Origin: Gemmatimonadota bacterium | Lineage (GTDB): Bacteria; Gemmatimonadota; Gemmatimonadetes; Gemmatimonadales; Gemmatimonadaceae | Reading direction: 5' to 3' | NCBI GenBank assembly: GCA_014192065.1 | Contig: BJHH01000004.1 | Coordinates: forward strand, 124,001-188,000 | Length of the DNA stretch: 64,000 bases | Shown here: piece after piece, positions 17,303-28,801 of the stretch | How positions within the stretch are numbered: position 1 is the first letter of the stretch | Layout of the letters: each line of letters begins with the position of its first letter | Translations under genes and position numbers: made by a program | Notes under the pieces: model-generated | Seen by the model: the letters and a program-made list of their open reading frames with translations, nothing else | Databases searched by the model: none | Told to the model about the DNA's origin: nothing

Positions 17303-17680
17303 ATGGCACGAATTTCAGGCGTCGACCTGCCGCGCGAAAAGCGCGTAGAGATCGGCCTCACGTACATCTACGGCATCGGCCGCGTTATCGCGCGCCGGAT
17401 CATCGAGGCTTCGGGTGTCAACCCGGACCAGCGGATCAAGGACCTCACCGACGCCGACGTCAACAAGCTCCGTCAGGAGATTGACAAGTCTCACCGCGTC
17501 GAAGGTGCGCTCCGCACGGAGATCGCGATGAATATCAAGCGCCTGATGGATATTGGCGCCTACCGTGGGACGCGCCACCGCAAGGGGCTGCCGGTTCGTG
17601 GTCAGCGCACACATACCAACGCGCGCACCAAGAAGGGTCCGCGCCGCGCGATCGCTGGCAAGAAGAAGGTGACCAAGTAA
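17303..17680 (+). CDS. rpsM: 30S ribosomal protein S13
   Basis: Located in the head of the small subunit, contacting the large subunit and P-site tRNA. The 125-residue product has the helix-two-turn-helix start [21 protein letters not shown] (read to residue 20 or so), the YGIGR motif and the basic C-terminal tail [11 protein letters not shown] then GPRRA. Its stop shares a base with the rpsK start (TAATG). Confidence 0.98.
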   Translation: MARISGVDLPREKRVEIGLTYIYGIGRVIARRIIEASGVNPDQRIKDLTDADVNKLRQEIDKSHRVEGALRTEIAMNIKRLMDIGAYRGTRHRKGLPVRGQRTHTNARTKKGPRRAIAGKKKVTK

Positions 17681-18057
17681 TGGCTATCGGAAAGAAGACC
17701 AAGCGCGTGATCGAGGCCGAGGGTATCGCGCATGTGAGCGCGACCTTCAATAACACCACGATCACGATTACTGACGCGCACGGGAACACCGTGTCGTGGG
17801 GCTCGTCAGGCAAAGCGGGGTTCAAGGGTTCAAAGAAATCCACTCCGTTCGCCGCGACGGTCGCGGCCGAGCAGTGCGCCCGCGAGGCGCTGACCCTCGG
17901 CGTGCGGCGCGTCCATGTCAAAGTGCAGGGCCCCGGTTCTGGTCGCGAAAGCGCGATCCAGGCGCTGGCGGCCGCGGGGCTCGTAGTGAAGTCCATCAAG
18001 GACGTCACCCCGATTCCGCATAACGGTTGCCGGCCGCCCAAGCGGCGGAGGGTCTAA
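17680..18057 (+). CDS. rpsK: 30S ribosomal protein S11
   Basis: Platform protein of the small subunit. Typical features in 125 residues: [18 protein letters not shown], then [25 protein letters not shown], and the C-terminal [18 protein letters not shown]. The NG dipeptide near the end is the site known to form isoaspartate in this family. Follows S13 directly and precedes S4 by three bases. Confidence 0.98.
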   Translation: MAIGKKTKRVIEAEGIAHVSATFNNTTITITDAHGNTVSWGSSGKAGFKGSKKSTPFAATVAAEQCAREALTLGVRRVHVKVQGPGSGRESAIQALAAAGLVVKSIKDVTPIPHNGCRPPKRRRV

Positions 18058-18060
18058 GCC

Positions 18061-18693
18061 ATGCGTTATACCGGACCCGCCTGCCGCCAGTGCCGTCGCG
18101 AAGGCACCAAGCTGTTTCTCAAGGGCACCAAGTGCTTCACGGAGAAGTGCCCCGTTGAGCGCCGCCCCTATGCTCCCGGTCAACACGGACAGAATACGGC
18201 GCGCCGTCGGAAGGTGTCGGAGTACGCCAAGCAGCTGCGCGAGAAGCAGAAGATCAAGCGCACGTATGGCCTCACCGAAAAACAGTTCCGCAACACGTTC
18301 GAGAAGGTGAGCTCGCTGCCCGGCGTCACCGGTCACAACCTGCTCGCCGCGCTCGAAAGCCGGCTTGACAACATGATTTACCGGATGGGCTTCGCGGCCA
18401 GCCGCCGCGCCGCCCGCCAGCTGATTCGTCACCGTCACATCGAAGTGAACGCCAAGACGGTGGATGTGGCCAGCTTTGTCGTGGATCCGGGCATGGCAGT
18501 CCGCGTGCGTGAAAGCTCGCGTGGCATGCTCGCCGTGCTCGTGTCGCTGGAACAGTCGTCGCGCGGTTCGGCGCCGACCTGGCTTGCCGTGGACAAGGAG
18601 TCGTTCACGGGTCGCATGCTGGAGCGGCCGGTACGTACGGCGATTCCGATCGCTGCGCAGGAACAGCTGGTCGTGGAGTTGTACTCGAAGTAG
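18061..18693 (+). CDS. rpsD: 30S ribosomal protein S4, zinc-binding form
   Basis: Primary 16S rRNA-binding and assembly protein. The N-terminus carries four cysteines (CRQCRREGTKLFLKG then CFTEKC), marking the zinc-type S4. The S4 RNA-binding domain is at about residues 99-160 (SRLDNMIYRMGFA and RQLIRHRHIEVN). In other bacteria S4 represses its own operon by binding a leader pseudoknot. The following gap contains a possible pseudoknot of its own. Confidence 0.98.
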   Translation: MRYTGPACRQCRREGTKLFLKGTKCFTEKCPVERRPYAPGQHGQNTARRRKVSEYAKQLREKQKIKRTYGLTEKQFRNTFEKVSSLPGVTGHNLLAALESRLDNMIYRMGFAASRRAARQLIRHRHIEVNAKTVDVASFVVDPGMAVRVRESSRGMLAVLVSLEQSSRGSAPTWLAVDKESFTGRMLERPVRTAIPIAAQEQLVVELYSK

Positions 18694-18713
18694 TGGGTGT
18701 GCATAGGTCGGAT

Positions 18714-18758
18714 CCCTGACATTCCGACGGGCCTGCCGCGCGTCAGGGGCGGGGCAGG
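18714..18758 (+). promoter_or_regulatory. Interlocked inverted repeats between rpsD and rpoA (possible RNA pseudoknot)
   Basis: CCCTGAC at 18714-18720 pairs with GTCAGGG at 18742-18748. CCTGCC at 18732-18737, inside that loop, pairs with GGCAGG at 18753-18758, outside it. The two stems therefore interlock as an H-type pseudoknot with connecting stretches of 11, 4 and 4 bases. It could be a regulatory site or chance in GC-rich DNA; no T-run follows. Confidence 0.35.
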
Positions 18759-18807
18759 GCGTAGGTGACGCGAGAGCGCTGCCTGACCAATACTAAGGAC
18801 TGAATAC

Positions 18808-19866
18808 ATGGCACAAGCAATCGATCTGCGCGGTCTCGTTCGGCCGGCGCTCGTAGAAGCAACCAAGCGTGACGACAATCAGAACATCGCCGAGTTTCGG
18901 CTGCAGCCGCTGGAGCGTGGCTTCGGTCACACGCTCGGCAACGCCATGCGGCGCATGCTGCTGTCGTCGCTGCGCGGCTCCGCGGTCTGGGGCTTTCGCA
19001 TCGACGGCGTGCTGCACGAGCACCAGACCATACAGGGCGTTGTCGAAGACGTGCATCAGATCATCGGCAACCTCAAGACGCTGACGCTCCAGCTTGACGA
19101 TGATGTCGAAGAGGCGATCATTCGGTTCAACGTATCGCGCGCCGGTGCCGTCACGGCCGCCGCGGTCGAGAATCAGAACGGCGTCCGCGTCGTGAACCCC
19201 AAGCACCACCTGTTCACGCTGCAGGACGATCGGGATCTCTCGGTTGAGTTGTATGTCAACAAGGGCCGCGGATACGTCGAGTCCGATCAGCACCCCGCCG
19301 ACCGCTCCCTCCCCGTCGACCTCGTGCGCGTGGATTCGCTCTACTCGCCGGTCCGTCGCGTCAACTTCTCGGTCAGCGAAACCCGTGTCGGTCAGCGTAC
19401 CGACTACGATCGCCTCGTCCTCACGGTCGAGACAAACGGCACCGTGACGCCAGAAGAGGCGGTGAGCTACGCCGCGGCGCTCGCACAGACGCACTTCCAA
19501 TATTTCGCCGGTTTCGGCTCGCACGCGGCTGCGGCCGTTGGCGATGCGACGTCGAACGCGGCGCGCCTCTCGTTGCTGCTCGCGATGTCGATCGACAGCC
19601 TTGAATTGTCAGTGCGTTCGGTGAACTCGCTCAAGAACTCTGCCGTGCGCACGCTCGGCGATCTTGTGCGACTCACAGAACAGCAGATCCTCGAAGTAAA
19701 AAACTTCGGGAAGAAGTCGCTCCAGGAAATCGCCGACCTGCTTGAGCGTGAAGGACTCAACTTTGGCATGCGGTTCGAGGAAGTCGAGGACGGCATTCGC
19801 GTCACCGACTGGGGCACTCCGCCGAGCCGCGCCGCCGCAAACGCGCCCGACGACGTCGAGGAATAG
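18808..19866 (+). CDS. rpoA: DNA-directed RNA polymerase subunit alpha
   Basis: Scaffold subunit of RNA polymerase. The N-terminal assembly domain (ERGFGHTLGNAMRRMLLSSL) is intact, followed by a linker and the C-terminal domain that binds upstream promoter DNA and activators (SVRSVNSLKNSAVRTLGDLV, then VKNFGKKSLQEI). Length 352 residues, slightly above average because of an acidic C-terminal tail. It is separated from rpsD by an unusually long 114-base gap for this operon. Confidence 0.97.
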   Translation: MAQAIDLRGLVRPALVEATKRDDNQNIAEFRLQPLERGFGHTLGNAMRRMLLSSLRGSAVWGFRIDGVLHEHQTIQGVVEDVHQIIGNLKTLTLQLDDDVEEAIIRFNVSRAGAVTAAAVENQNGVRVVNPKHHLFTLQDDRDLSVELYVNKGRGYVESDQHPADRSLPVDLVRVDSLYSPVRRVNFSVSETRVGQRTDYDRLVLTVETNGTVTPEEAVSYAAALAQTHFQYFAGFGSHAAAAVGDATSNAARLSLLLAMSIDSLELSVRSVNSLKNSAVRTLGDLVRLTEQQILEVKNFGKKSLQEIADLLEREGLNFGMRFEEVEDGIRVTDWGTPPSRAAANAPDDVEE

Positions 19867-19869
19867 CCC

Positions 19870-20226
19870 ATGCGACACCGTAAAGCTGGGCGCTCACTGC
19901 GCCGCACCAGCGAACAGCGCCTTGCGCTGCTTCGCAACCTGGCCACCTCGCTCATCGAGCAGGGCGCCATTCTCACGACCGAAGCCAAGGCCAAAGAGCT
20001 GCGGCCGTTCATTGAGAAACTCATCACAAAGGCCAAGGCTGGCACGCTCCATGCGCGTCGCCTAGCTGGACGTCACGTCCATAAGCGCGCCGCTGCCGAT
20101 AAGCTCTTTCAAGAGATCGGTCCAAAGTTCGCGACGCGAAAGGGTGGATACACACGCATCATCAAGACCGGCCACCGCAAGGGTGACGCGGCGGAAATGG
20201 CGCGCATTGAGCTGGTTGGGGAATAA
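19870..20226 (+). CDS. rplQ: 50S ribosomal protein L17
   Basis: Large-subunit protein near the exit tunnel. The start MRHRKAGRSLRRTSEQRLAL is diagnostic, as are the TTEAKAKELRPFIEKLIT block and the end YTRIIKTGHRKGDAAEMARI. 118 residues, normal size. Three bases after rpoA and three before rpmB. Confidence 0.98.
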   Translation: MRHRKAGRSLRRTSEQRLALLRNLATSLIEQGAILTTEAKAKELRPFIEKLITKAKAGTLHARRLAGRHVHKRAAADKLFQEIGPKFATRKGGYTRIIKTGHRKGDAAEMARIELVGE

Positions 20227-20229
20227 TCA

Positions 20230-20466
20230 ATGGCTATCGATCGTCATAAGTGCTACACCTGCGGGAAGGGCGTGACTTTTGGGAACGCCGTCTCGCATGC
20301 GAACAACAAGACGCGCCGCACGTGGAAGCCCAACCTGCAGGTCGCGCGGATCCTGATCGACGGGAAAGTCACCCGAATCAAGGTGTGCACGCGCTGCCTG
20401 CATGCCAACAAGATCCGCCGCGCGCCGCGCGGTGCGGCAGCGATTGCCGCCGTCGCCGCGAAGTGA
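20230..20466 (+). CDS. rpmB: 50S ribosomal protein L28, zinc-type
   Basis: Large-subunit protein of 78 residues. It carries two Cys-x-x-Cys pairs (CYTCGKG and CTRCL), indicating the zinc-binding form, and the family stretch [20 protein letters not shown] (20 residues). Its place at the end of the alpha operon is not the common one; L28 is usually paired with L33 elsewhere. A strong terminator follows after 20 bases. Confidence 0.96.
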   Translation: MAIDRHKCYTCGKGVTFGNAVSHANNKTRRTWKPNLQVARILIDGKVTRIKVCTRCLHANKIRRAPRGAAAIAAVAAK

Positions 20467-20486
20467 CCGTGAGTGCGTTGAACGAA

Positions 20487-20514
20487 GGGAGCCCCTCGCG
20501 GGCTCCCTTTTTTT
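20487..20514 (+). terminator. Intrinsic terminator after rpmB
   Basis: Perfect eight-base stem GGGAGCCC / GGGCTCCC with a five-base loop, followed directly by seven T. This is the clearest terminator in the window and closes the ribosomal operon. Confidence 0.95.
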
Positions 20515-20659
20515 CTTGCCCTTCGCAGACGTCTCCAAGGTGCGGCTGGGGCAGGGACTGGTGCAGATTTCCGGTATGTGCGCTGCAGGCTTTGTCCGCT
20601 CGGCTTCGCCGTAGTGTCTCCGTGGTACTTGCCCCCATTCCCTTTGCATTCCCGTCCCC

Positions 20660-21652
20660 ATGCCTACCGCGCTGATTACCGGCATCACCGGCCAAGACGG
20701 TTCTTACCTCGCTGAGCTGTTGCTGGCCAAGGGGTATCGTGTGGTGGGGATTGTCCGGCGAAGCTCAACCACGCCGTACGAGCGTATTGCGCACATCGTC
20801 GACCGCCTCGAGCTCGTTTCGGCTGATCTGCTCGACCAGACCTCACTCGTCGACGCCATCGCGGAGGCCAAGCCTGATGAGATCTATAATCTCGCGGCAC
20901 AGAGCTTCGTGGCCACATCGTGGACGCAGCCCGTGCTTACGGGGGAGTTCACCGCGCTTGGCGTGACCCGATTGCTTGAGGCCATGAAACGGGCGGCGCC
21001 AAAGGCCCGCTTCTACCAGGCGAGTTCGAGCGAACAGTTTGGCCAGGTGATCGAGACACCACAGCGTGAGAGTACGCCCTTTTATCCACGGTCGCCGTAC
21101 GGCGTCGCTAAGGTTTACGCGCACTGGATCACGGTGAACTACCGCGAGTCGTTCGGGCTCTACGCCGTGAGCGGAATCCTGTTCAACCACGAGAGCCCGC
21201 GTCGCGGGCTCGAATTCGTGACGCGCAAGATTACAGACGCCGTGGCGCGGATCACGCTGGGGATGAGCGACCACGTTGAACTCGGTACGCTTGACGCGCG
21301 CCGCGACTGGGGCTTTGCCGGCGATTATGTGGACGCTATGTGGCGGATGCTGCAGCAGTCTGAGCCTAGCGATTTCGTGGTGGGCACTGGCAAGACTTGG
21401 AGCGTGCGCCAGCTGTGCGAAGAGGCGTTCTCGTACAAAGGGCTCGATTACACCAAGCATGTCCGTCACGCCCCGCGCTACATGCGCCCTGCCGAAGTCG
21501 AGTTGCTGGTTGCCGATCCGTCGCGCGCGCGCGAAGTGCTCGGCTGGGAGCCGAAGGTCGGCTTCCCCGATCTCGTGCGGATGATGGTCGACGCTGACGT
21601 TGAGCGGCACCGCGCCGCGAGCGCCGCGAGCGCCGCCGCCGGCGTTCGCTAG
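20660..21652 (+). CDS. gmd: GDP-mannose 4,6-dehydratase
   Basis: Converts GDP-D-mannose to GDP-4-dehydro-6-deoxy-D-mannose. Extended SDR of 330 residues: NADP loop [11 protein letters not shown] at 7-17, catalytic Ser/Glu in ASSSEQFG (Glu125), and Tyr147-x3-Lys151 in [24 protein letters not shown] is characteristic of Gmd. A C-terminal Ala-rich tail precedes the next gene, which starts one base after the stop; together they make GDP-D-rhamnose. Confidence 0.93.
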   Translation: MPTALITGITGQDGSYLAELLLAKGYRVVGIVRRSSTTPYERIAHIVDRLELVSADLLDQTSLVDAIAEAKPDEIYNLAAQSFVATSWTQPVLTGEFTALGVTRLLEAMKRAAPKARFYQASSSEQFGQVIETPQRESTPFYPRSPYGVAKVYAHWITVNYRESFGLYAVSGILFNHESPRRGLEFVTRKITDAVARITLGMSDHVELGTLDARRDWGFAGDYVDAMWRMLQQSEPSDFVVGTGKTWSVRQLCEEAFSYKGLDYTKHVRHAPRYMRPAEVELLVADPSRAREVLGWEPKVGFPDLVRMMVDADVERHRAASAASAAAGVR

Positions 21653-21653
21653 C

Positions 21654-22622
21654 GTGGCGGCGCGTCGGGCCCTCGTCACCGGAGCAGGCGGGTTCGCGGG
21701 GCAGTGGCTCTGTCGCGAGCTGGTTCGGACTGGATGGGACGTGACCGGGTCGTCGCTCGTCGGCGCGCCGGCGCCGGGGATTCTCTCGGTGGACGATCAC
21801 GTGCTCGTCCGCTGGCGCCGCGACGATCTGCTCCATGCGGGCTCGGTGCGCGGCGCCGTGGACGATGCCATGCCAGACGTCATCTTTCACCTAGCGGCTG
21901 TGTCGTTTGTTCCTGCGGCGAGTCGTGACCCGTCGCTCGCCTTGGATACGAACGTCGGCATCGCCGTCCGGCTCCTCGACGTCGTTGAAGAGCGCCGCGC
22001 CGCCGGCACGCTTGATCCGGTGGTGCTCATCGTGGGCAGCGGGGAGCAGTACGGGCGACACGAGGCGAGCGCCCTCCCGCTGACCGAAGCCGCCGAGTGC
22101 CGGCCGTACTCGCCGTACGCCGCGAGCAAGATGGCGCAGGAGCAGTTTGCGCTCGCCGCGTTTCGCCGAGCGAGTGTGCGCGTTGTGTGCACTCGGTCGT
22201 TCAATCACAGCGGTCGCGGACAATCCACGGACTTCGTCATTCCGGGGCTGGTGCAGCGTGTTGTCGCAGCGGCCCGTGCAGGCGACCGGACGGTCACGAT
22301 CGGCAACACGAGCGTCGCCCGCGATTTTCTTCATGTCGAAGACGTCGCCCGCGCATACGTGGCCTTGGTGGAGCATGGGCTCCCCGGTGAGGTCTACAAC
22401 GTCAGCAGCGGCGTCGCGGTCACGATTGGTGATCTCGCCGCCCAGATCGCAGCCATCGTCAGCGCACCGGTCGAATTCACGCCAGATCCGGCGTTGCAGC
22501 GGGCTGCAGACCTGCCGCACCTCTCCGGGAGTCCACAGCGTCTCCATGCCGATACCGGCTGGACCGCGCGGCTTGGGCTGAAGGACGTCATTCGAGACGT
22601 GGTCGCAGCAGAAATGGCGTGA
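21654..22622 (+). CDS. rmd: GDP-4-dehydro-6-deoxy-D-mannose reductase (Rmd type)
   Basis: Extended SDR that reduces the Gmd product to GDP-D-rhamnose. NAD(P) loop TGAGGFAGQWL near the N-terminus; catalytic pair in SPYAASK; RSFNHSGRGQSTDFVIPG is shared with Rmd enzymes. 322 residues. The GTG start sits directly after the gmd stop; a TTG 54 bases upstream would overlap gmd and add sequence unlike the family. Alternative: another nucleotide-sugar 4-ketoreductase, but pairing with Gmd makes Rmd the best call over fucose synthase, whose sequence differs. Confidence 0.85.
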   Translation: MAARRALVTGAGGFAGQWLCRELVRTGWDVTGSSLVGAPAPGILSVDDHVLVRWRRDDLLHAGSVRGAVDDAMPDVIFHLAAVSFVPAASRDPSLALDTNVGIAVRLLDVVEERRAAGTLDPVVLIVGSGEQYGRHEASALPLTEAAECRPYSPYAASKMAQEQFALAAFRRASVRVVCTRSFNHSGRGQSTDFVIPGLVQRVVAAARAGDRTVTIGNTSVARDFLHVEDVARAYVALVEHGLPGEVYNVSSGVAVTIGDLAAQIAAIVSAPVEFTPDPALQRAADLPHLSGSPQRLHADTGWTARLGLKDVIRDVVAAEMA

Positions 22623-22700
22623 CCGGAGTGTAGTTTTCCCGTCACCGGTCTCACCGCCACCGGCCCTACTCGCCCGCTACCCGCCTTATACGCCCGCCGC

Positions 22701-25924
<3,224 letters not shown>

Positions 25925-25928
<4 letters not shown>

Positions 25929-26509
25929 CCAAGCCTTTTGTGCACGACAGCGCGTATGTGGACGACGGGGCGACCATCGGCGACGGCACGTCAGTGTGGC
26001 ATTTCTGCCATGTGATGCCCGGCGCCGTGATCGGTCGCCACTGTTCCCTCGGACAGAACGTGGTCGTGATGAACGGCACGAAGATCGGAGACAATGTGAA
26101 GATCCAGAACAACGTCTCGATCTACGAGGGGGTGGAGCTTGAAGATGACGTGTTCTGCGGCCCGTCAATGGTGTTCACCAACGTGATCAACCCGCGCAGT
26201 CACGTGTCACGCAAGCACGAATACCAAAAGACGCTCGTGAAGCGCGGGGCGACCATCGGCGCCAATGCGACCGTCGTCTGCGGTGTGACGCTCGGTGAGT
26301 TCGCCTTCGTCGGCGCAGGCGCCGTCGTGACGCGCGACGTCCCCGCGTACGCGCTGATGACCGGTGTTCCGGCTAAGCGCACGGGCTGGATGTGTATGTG
26401 TGGCGTGAAGCTCGAGGAGGGCATTCTCGAGACCTCGTGCGCCGCCTGCGGCACGCGGTATGTGCGCAAGAGTCAGGCGCTCCTGCGCATCGCGGCAGAG
26501 GGCCCATGA
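25925..26509 (+). CDS. UDP-sugar N-acetyltransferase, WbpD/WlbB-like, with C-terminal zinc ribbon
   Basis: Left-handed beta-helix acetyltransferase expected to acetylate the 3-amino group of UDP-GlcNAc(3N)A. Hexapeptide repeats run through residues 10-150 ([20 protein letters not shown] is 20 residues of it), with the catalytic-type RKHEYQKT stretch. The C-terminus adds Cys-x-Cys (CMCG) and Cys-x-x-Cys (CAACG), which look like a zinc ribbon. 194 residues. Coupled to carB upstream and to the oxidoreductase downstream (ATGA). Confidence 0.88.
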
Positions 26510-27543
26510 ACGGCGATGCAAAGGTCAGGCTGGCACTGGTTGGATGTGGGCGCATCGCGCGCACGCACGTGGATGCCATCGCAAAGGTTGGCGATCTCGA
26601 CCTCGTCGCCGTGTGCGACGCGGTCGAGGCGCGAGCGCAGGAGATGGGCGACGCGGTTGGGGTGCCGTGGTACACCGACTACGCGAAGATGCTCCGCGAA
26701 GTCGAGTGCGATGCGGTCACCGTGGCGACGCCAAGCGGATTGCACCCGTCTCACGGCATCGCGGCCGCGAGGGCGGGCAAGCACGTCATTTGCGAGAAGC
26801 CGATGGCCATCTCGCTGAAGGCTGCCGACGAACTCGTCCACGCCTGCGACGACGCTGGCGTCCAGCTCTTCGTGGTCAAGCAGAACCGGCTCAATCCGCC
26901 GATCCAGTTGCTCAAGAAAGCGATCGACAAGGGACGGTTCGGCCGGATCTACGTGGCGAACACGACGGTCTGGTGGACGCGCCCTCAGGAGTACTACCGC
27001 CAAGCACCGTGGCGTGGAACCTGGGAGTTCGACGGTGGCGCGATTCTCAACCAAGCGTCACATTACGTCGACCTGATGCAGTGGCTTGTCGGCCCGGTCG
27101 AGTCGGTGATGGCGCGAACTGCCACGCTCGCCCGAGAGATCGAGGCCGAAGACACGGGCATCGCCGTCCTCAAGTTCCGGAGTGGCGCGCTGGGTTCGAT
27201 TCAGGTCACGATGCTCACCTACCCCAAGAACCTCGAGGGCTCGATCACGATCCTCGGCGAGAAGGGCTCCGTGAAGATCGGCGGCACCGCGGTGAACCGG
27301 ATCGAGACCTGGTCGTTCGCCGACGCCGACCCCGATGACCAGCTCATCGAGCAGGCGAACACGGCTCCGCTCTCGGTGTACGGTTTCGGGCACGAAGGCT
27401 ACTACCGAAACGTCCTGTCCACACTGCGCGGCTCGACCCGTCCGGAGACAGACGGCCGCGGCGGCCGCAAGTCGCTGGAGCTGATCTTGGGGATCTATGA
27501 ATCCGCGAGGACGGGCCAAGAGGTGGCGTTCCCGCTCAAGTAG
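26506..27543 (+). CDS. Gfo/Idh/MocA oxidoreductase, WbpB/WlbA-like
   Basis: NAD-dependent enzyme expected to oxidise C3 of UDP-GlcNAc-uronate before transamination. N-terminal Rossmann loop [14 protein letters not shown], the catalytic-lysine motif CEKPMA, and the C-terminal beta-sheet domain with [17 protein letters not shown]. 345 residues. The ATG overlaps the acetyltransferase stop. The specific substrate comes from the neighbours (acetyltransferase, aminotransferase, dehydrogenase of the same pathway). Confidence 0.88.
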   Translation: MNGDAKVRLALVGCGRIARTHVDAIAKVGDLDLVAVCDAVEARAQEMGDAVGVPWYTDYAKMLREVECDAVTVATPSGLHPSHGIAAARAGKHVICEKPMAISLKAADELVHACDDAGVQLFVVKQNRLNPPIQLLKKAIDKGRFGRIYVANTTVWWTRPQEYYRQAPWRGTWEFDGGAILNQASHYVDLMQWLVGPVESVMARTATLAREIEAEDTGIAVLKFRSGALGSIQVTMLTYPKNLEGSITILGEKGSVKIGGTAVNRIETWSFADADPDDQLIEQANTAPLSVYGFGHEGYYRNVLSTLRGSTRPETDGRGGRKSLELILGIYESARTGQEVAFPLK

Positions 27544-27603
27544 GGCCAATGGGCTGAACCGGCCCCGATTCCACTCCTACACGGTCCGTCGGGTTCGTTG
27601 ACT

Positions 27604-27627
27604 TCGCCCTCCCAGAGGGCGATTTTT
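27604..27627 (+). terminator. Intrinsic terminator between the WbpB- and WbpE-like genes
   Basis: Perfect eight-base stem TCGCCCTC / GAGGGCGA around a three-base loop, followed by five T. It lies 61 bases after the oxidoreductase stop and 57 before the aminotransferase start, so the downstream genes need their own promoter. Confidence 0.85.
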
Positions 27628-27683
27628 CAGCGTTGCATGTAAAGACTTACGCTGGGTCACATCACAAAGGTGATATCCTCCTA

Positions 27684-28796
27684 ATGCCTGTCCCGTTACT
27701 CGACCTTCGCGCCCAGCACGCCCGGATCCGGGACCGCGTCGTGGCGGCGATGATGCAGGTCGTCGATGATCAGGCGTTTATCCTCGGGAAGCCGGTCAGC
27801 GACCTCGAGGCTCACGTTGCGGCGCTCTCGCATACGACCTACGCCGTGGGGTGCGCCAGCGGCACGGATGCGCTGCTCCTCTCGCTTCGCGCCGTGGACG
27901 TCGGAGCCGGCGACGAAGTCATCACCACGCCGTTCACTTTTTTCGCGACGGCCGGCACGATCCACAATGTCGGCGCGCGCGCGGTGTTCGTCGACATCGA
28001 TCCGAAGACGTTCAATATCCGCCCAGACCTCGCGGCTGCGGCGGTGACGAGCAAGACCAAGGCGATCATCCCGGTGGACCTGTTCGGCCAGGTGGCCAGC
28101 ATCGAAGAGGTGATGCGGTTGGCGAAGGGGATCCCCGTCATCGAGGACGCGGCCCAGTCGATCGGCGCACGCCGCAAGATTGACGGCGTGTGGCGGATGG
28201 CGGGCGAAGTCGCTACCATCGGCACCTTTTCGTTCTTTCCGTCCAAGAACCTTGGCGGGTACGGCGACGGCGGCATGATGGTCACGCAGGACAAGGCCCT
28301 GTACGACCGGTTGATGCGCCTGCGCACGCACGGCAGTGTAAAGACGTACTTCCACGAGGAAGTCGGTTACAACTCGCGACTCGATGCGCTGCAGGCAGCG
28401 GTGCTTTGTGCCAAGCTGCCATTCCTCGTTGAGTGGTCGGCCAAGCGCCGTGAGCACGCGGCGATATATGACGCCGCCTTCGCCGACCTCGGTGACGTCA
28501 CGACACCGTACGTCGACCCGGCCAACGAGTCGATCTACAACCAGTACACGATTCGCGTGCCGCGACGTGACGCACTCAAGGCACATCTCGCGGCGAAGGG
28601 CATTGGTCACTCGGTCTATTACCCGCTGCCGTTGCACCTCCAGGAGTGCTTCGCTTCCCTCGGCTACACGCAGGGTGCGTGCCCGGAATCAGAACGCGCG
28701 GCGAACGAAGTGCTGTCACTTCCGGTCTATCCGGAACTCACGCGCGCCCAACTGGACGACGTTGTGGCTGCGGTCCGCGGCTTCTACGGGAAGTGA
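27684..28796 (+). CDS. DegT/DnrJ/EryC1/StrS aminotransferase, WbpE-like
   Basis: PLP enzyme expected to aminate C3 of the UDP-3-keto uronate. PLP lysine is Lys188 in FFPSKNLGGYGDGG; the cofactor-binding stretch DLFGQ and EDAAQSIGA are present, as is the ASGTDALLLSL loop. 370 residues. An AGGTGAT sequence about nine bases before the ATG may be the ribosome binding site and lies in a small ATCAC/GTGAT inverted repeat. The family is firm and the substrate is inferred from context. Confidence 0.9.
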   Translation: MPVPLLDLRAQHARIRDRVVAAMMQVVDDQAFILGKPVSDLEAHVAALSHTTYAVGCASGTDALLLSLRAVDVGAGDEVITTPFTFFATAGTIHNVGARAVFVDIDPKTFNIRPDLAAAAVTSKTKAIIPVDLFGQVASIEEVMRLAKGIPVIEDAAQSIGARRKIDGVWRMAGEVATIGTFSFFPSKNLGGYGDGGMMVTQDKALYDRLMRLRTHGSVKTYFHEEVGYNSRLDALQAAVLCAKLPFLVEWSAKRREHAAIYDAAFADLGDVTTPYVDPANESIYNQYTIRVPRRDALKAHLAAKGIGHSVYYPLPLHLQECFASLGYTQGACPESERAANEVLSLPVYPELTRAQLDDVVAAVRGFYGK

Positions 28797-28801
28797 CCCG
28801 G

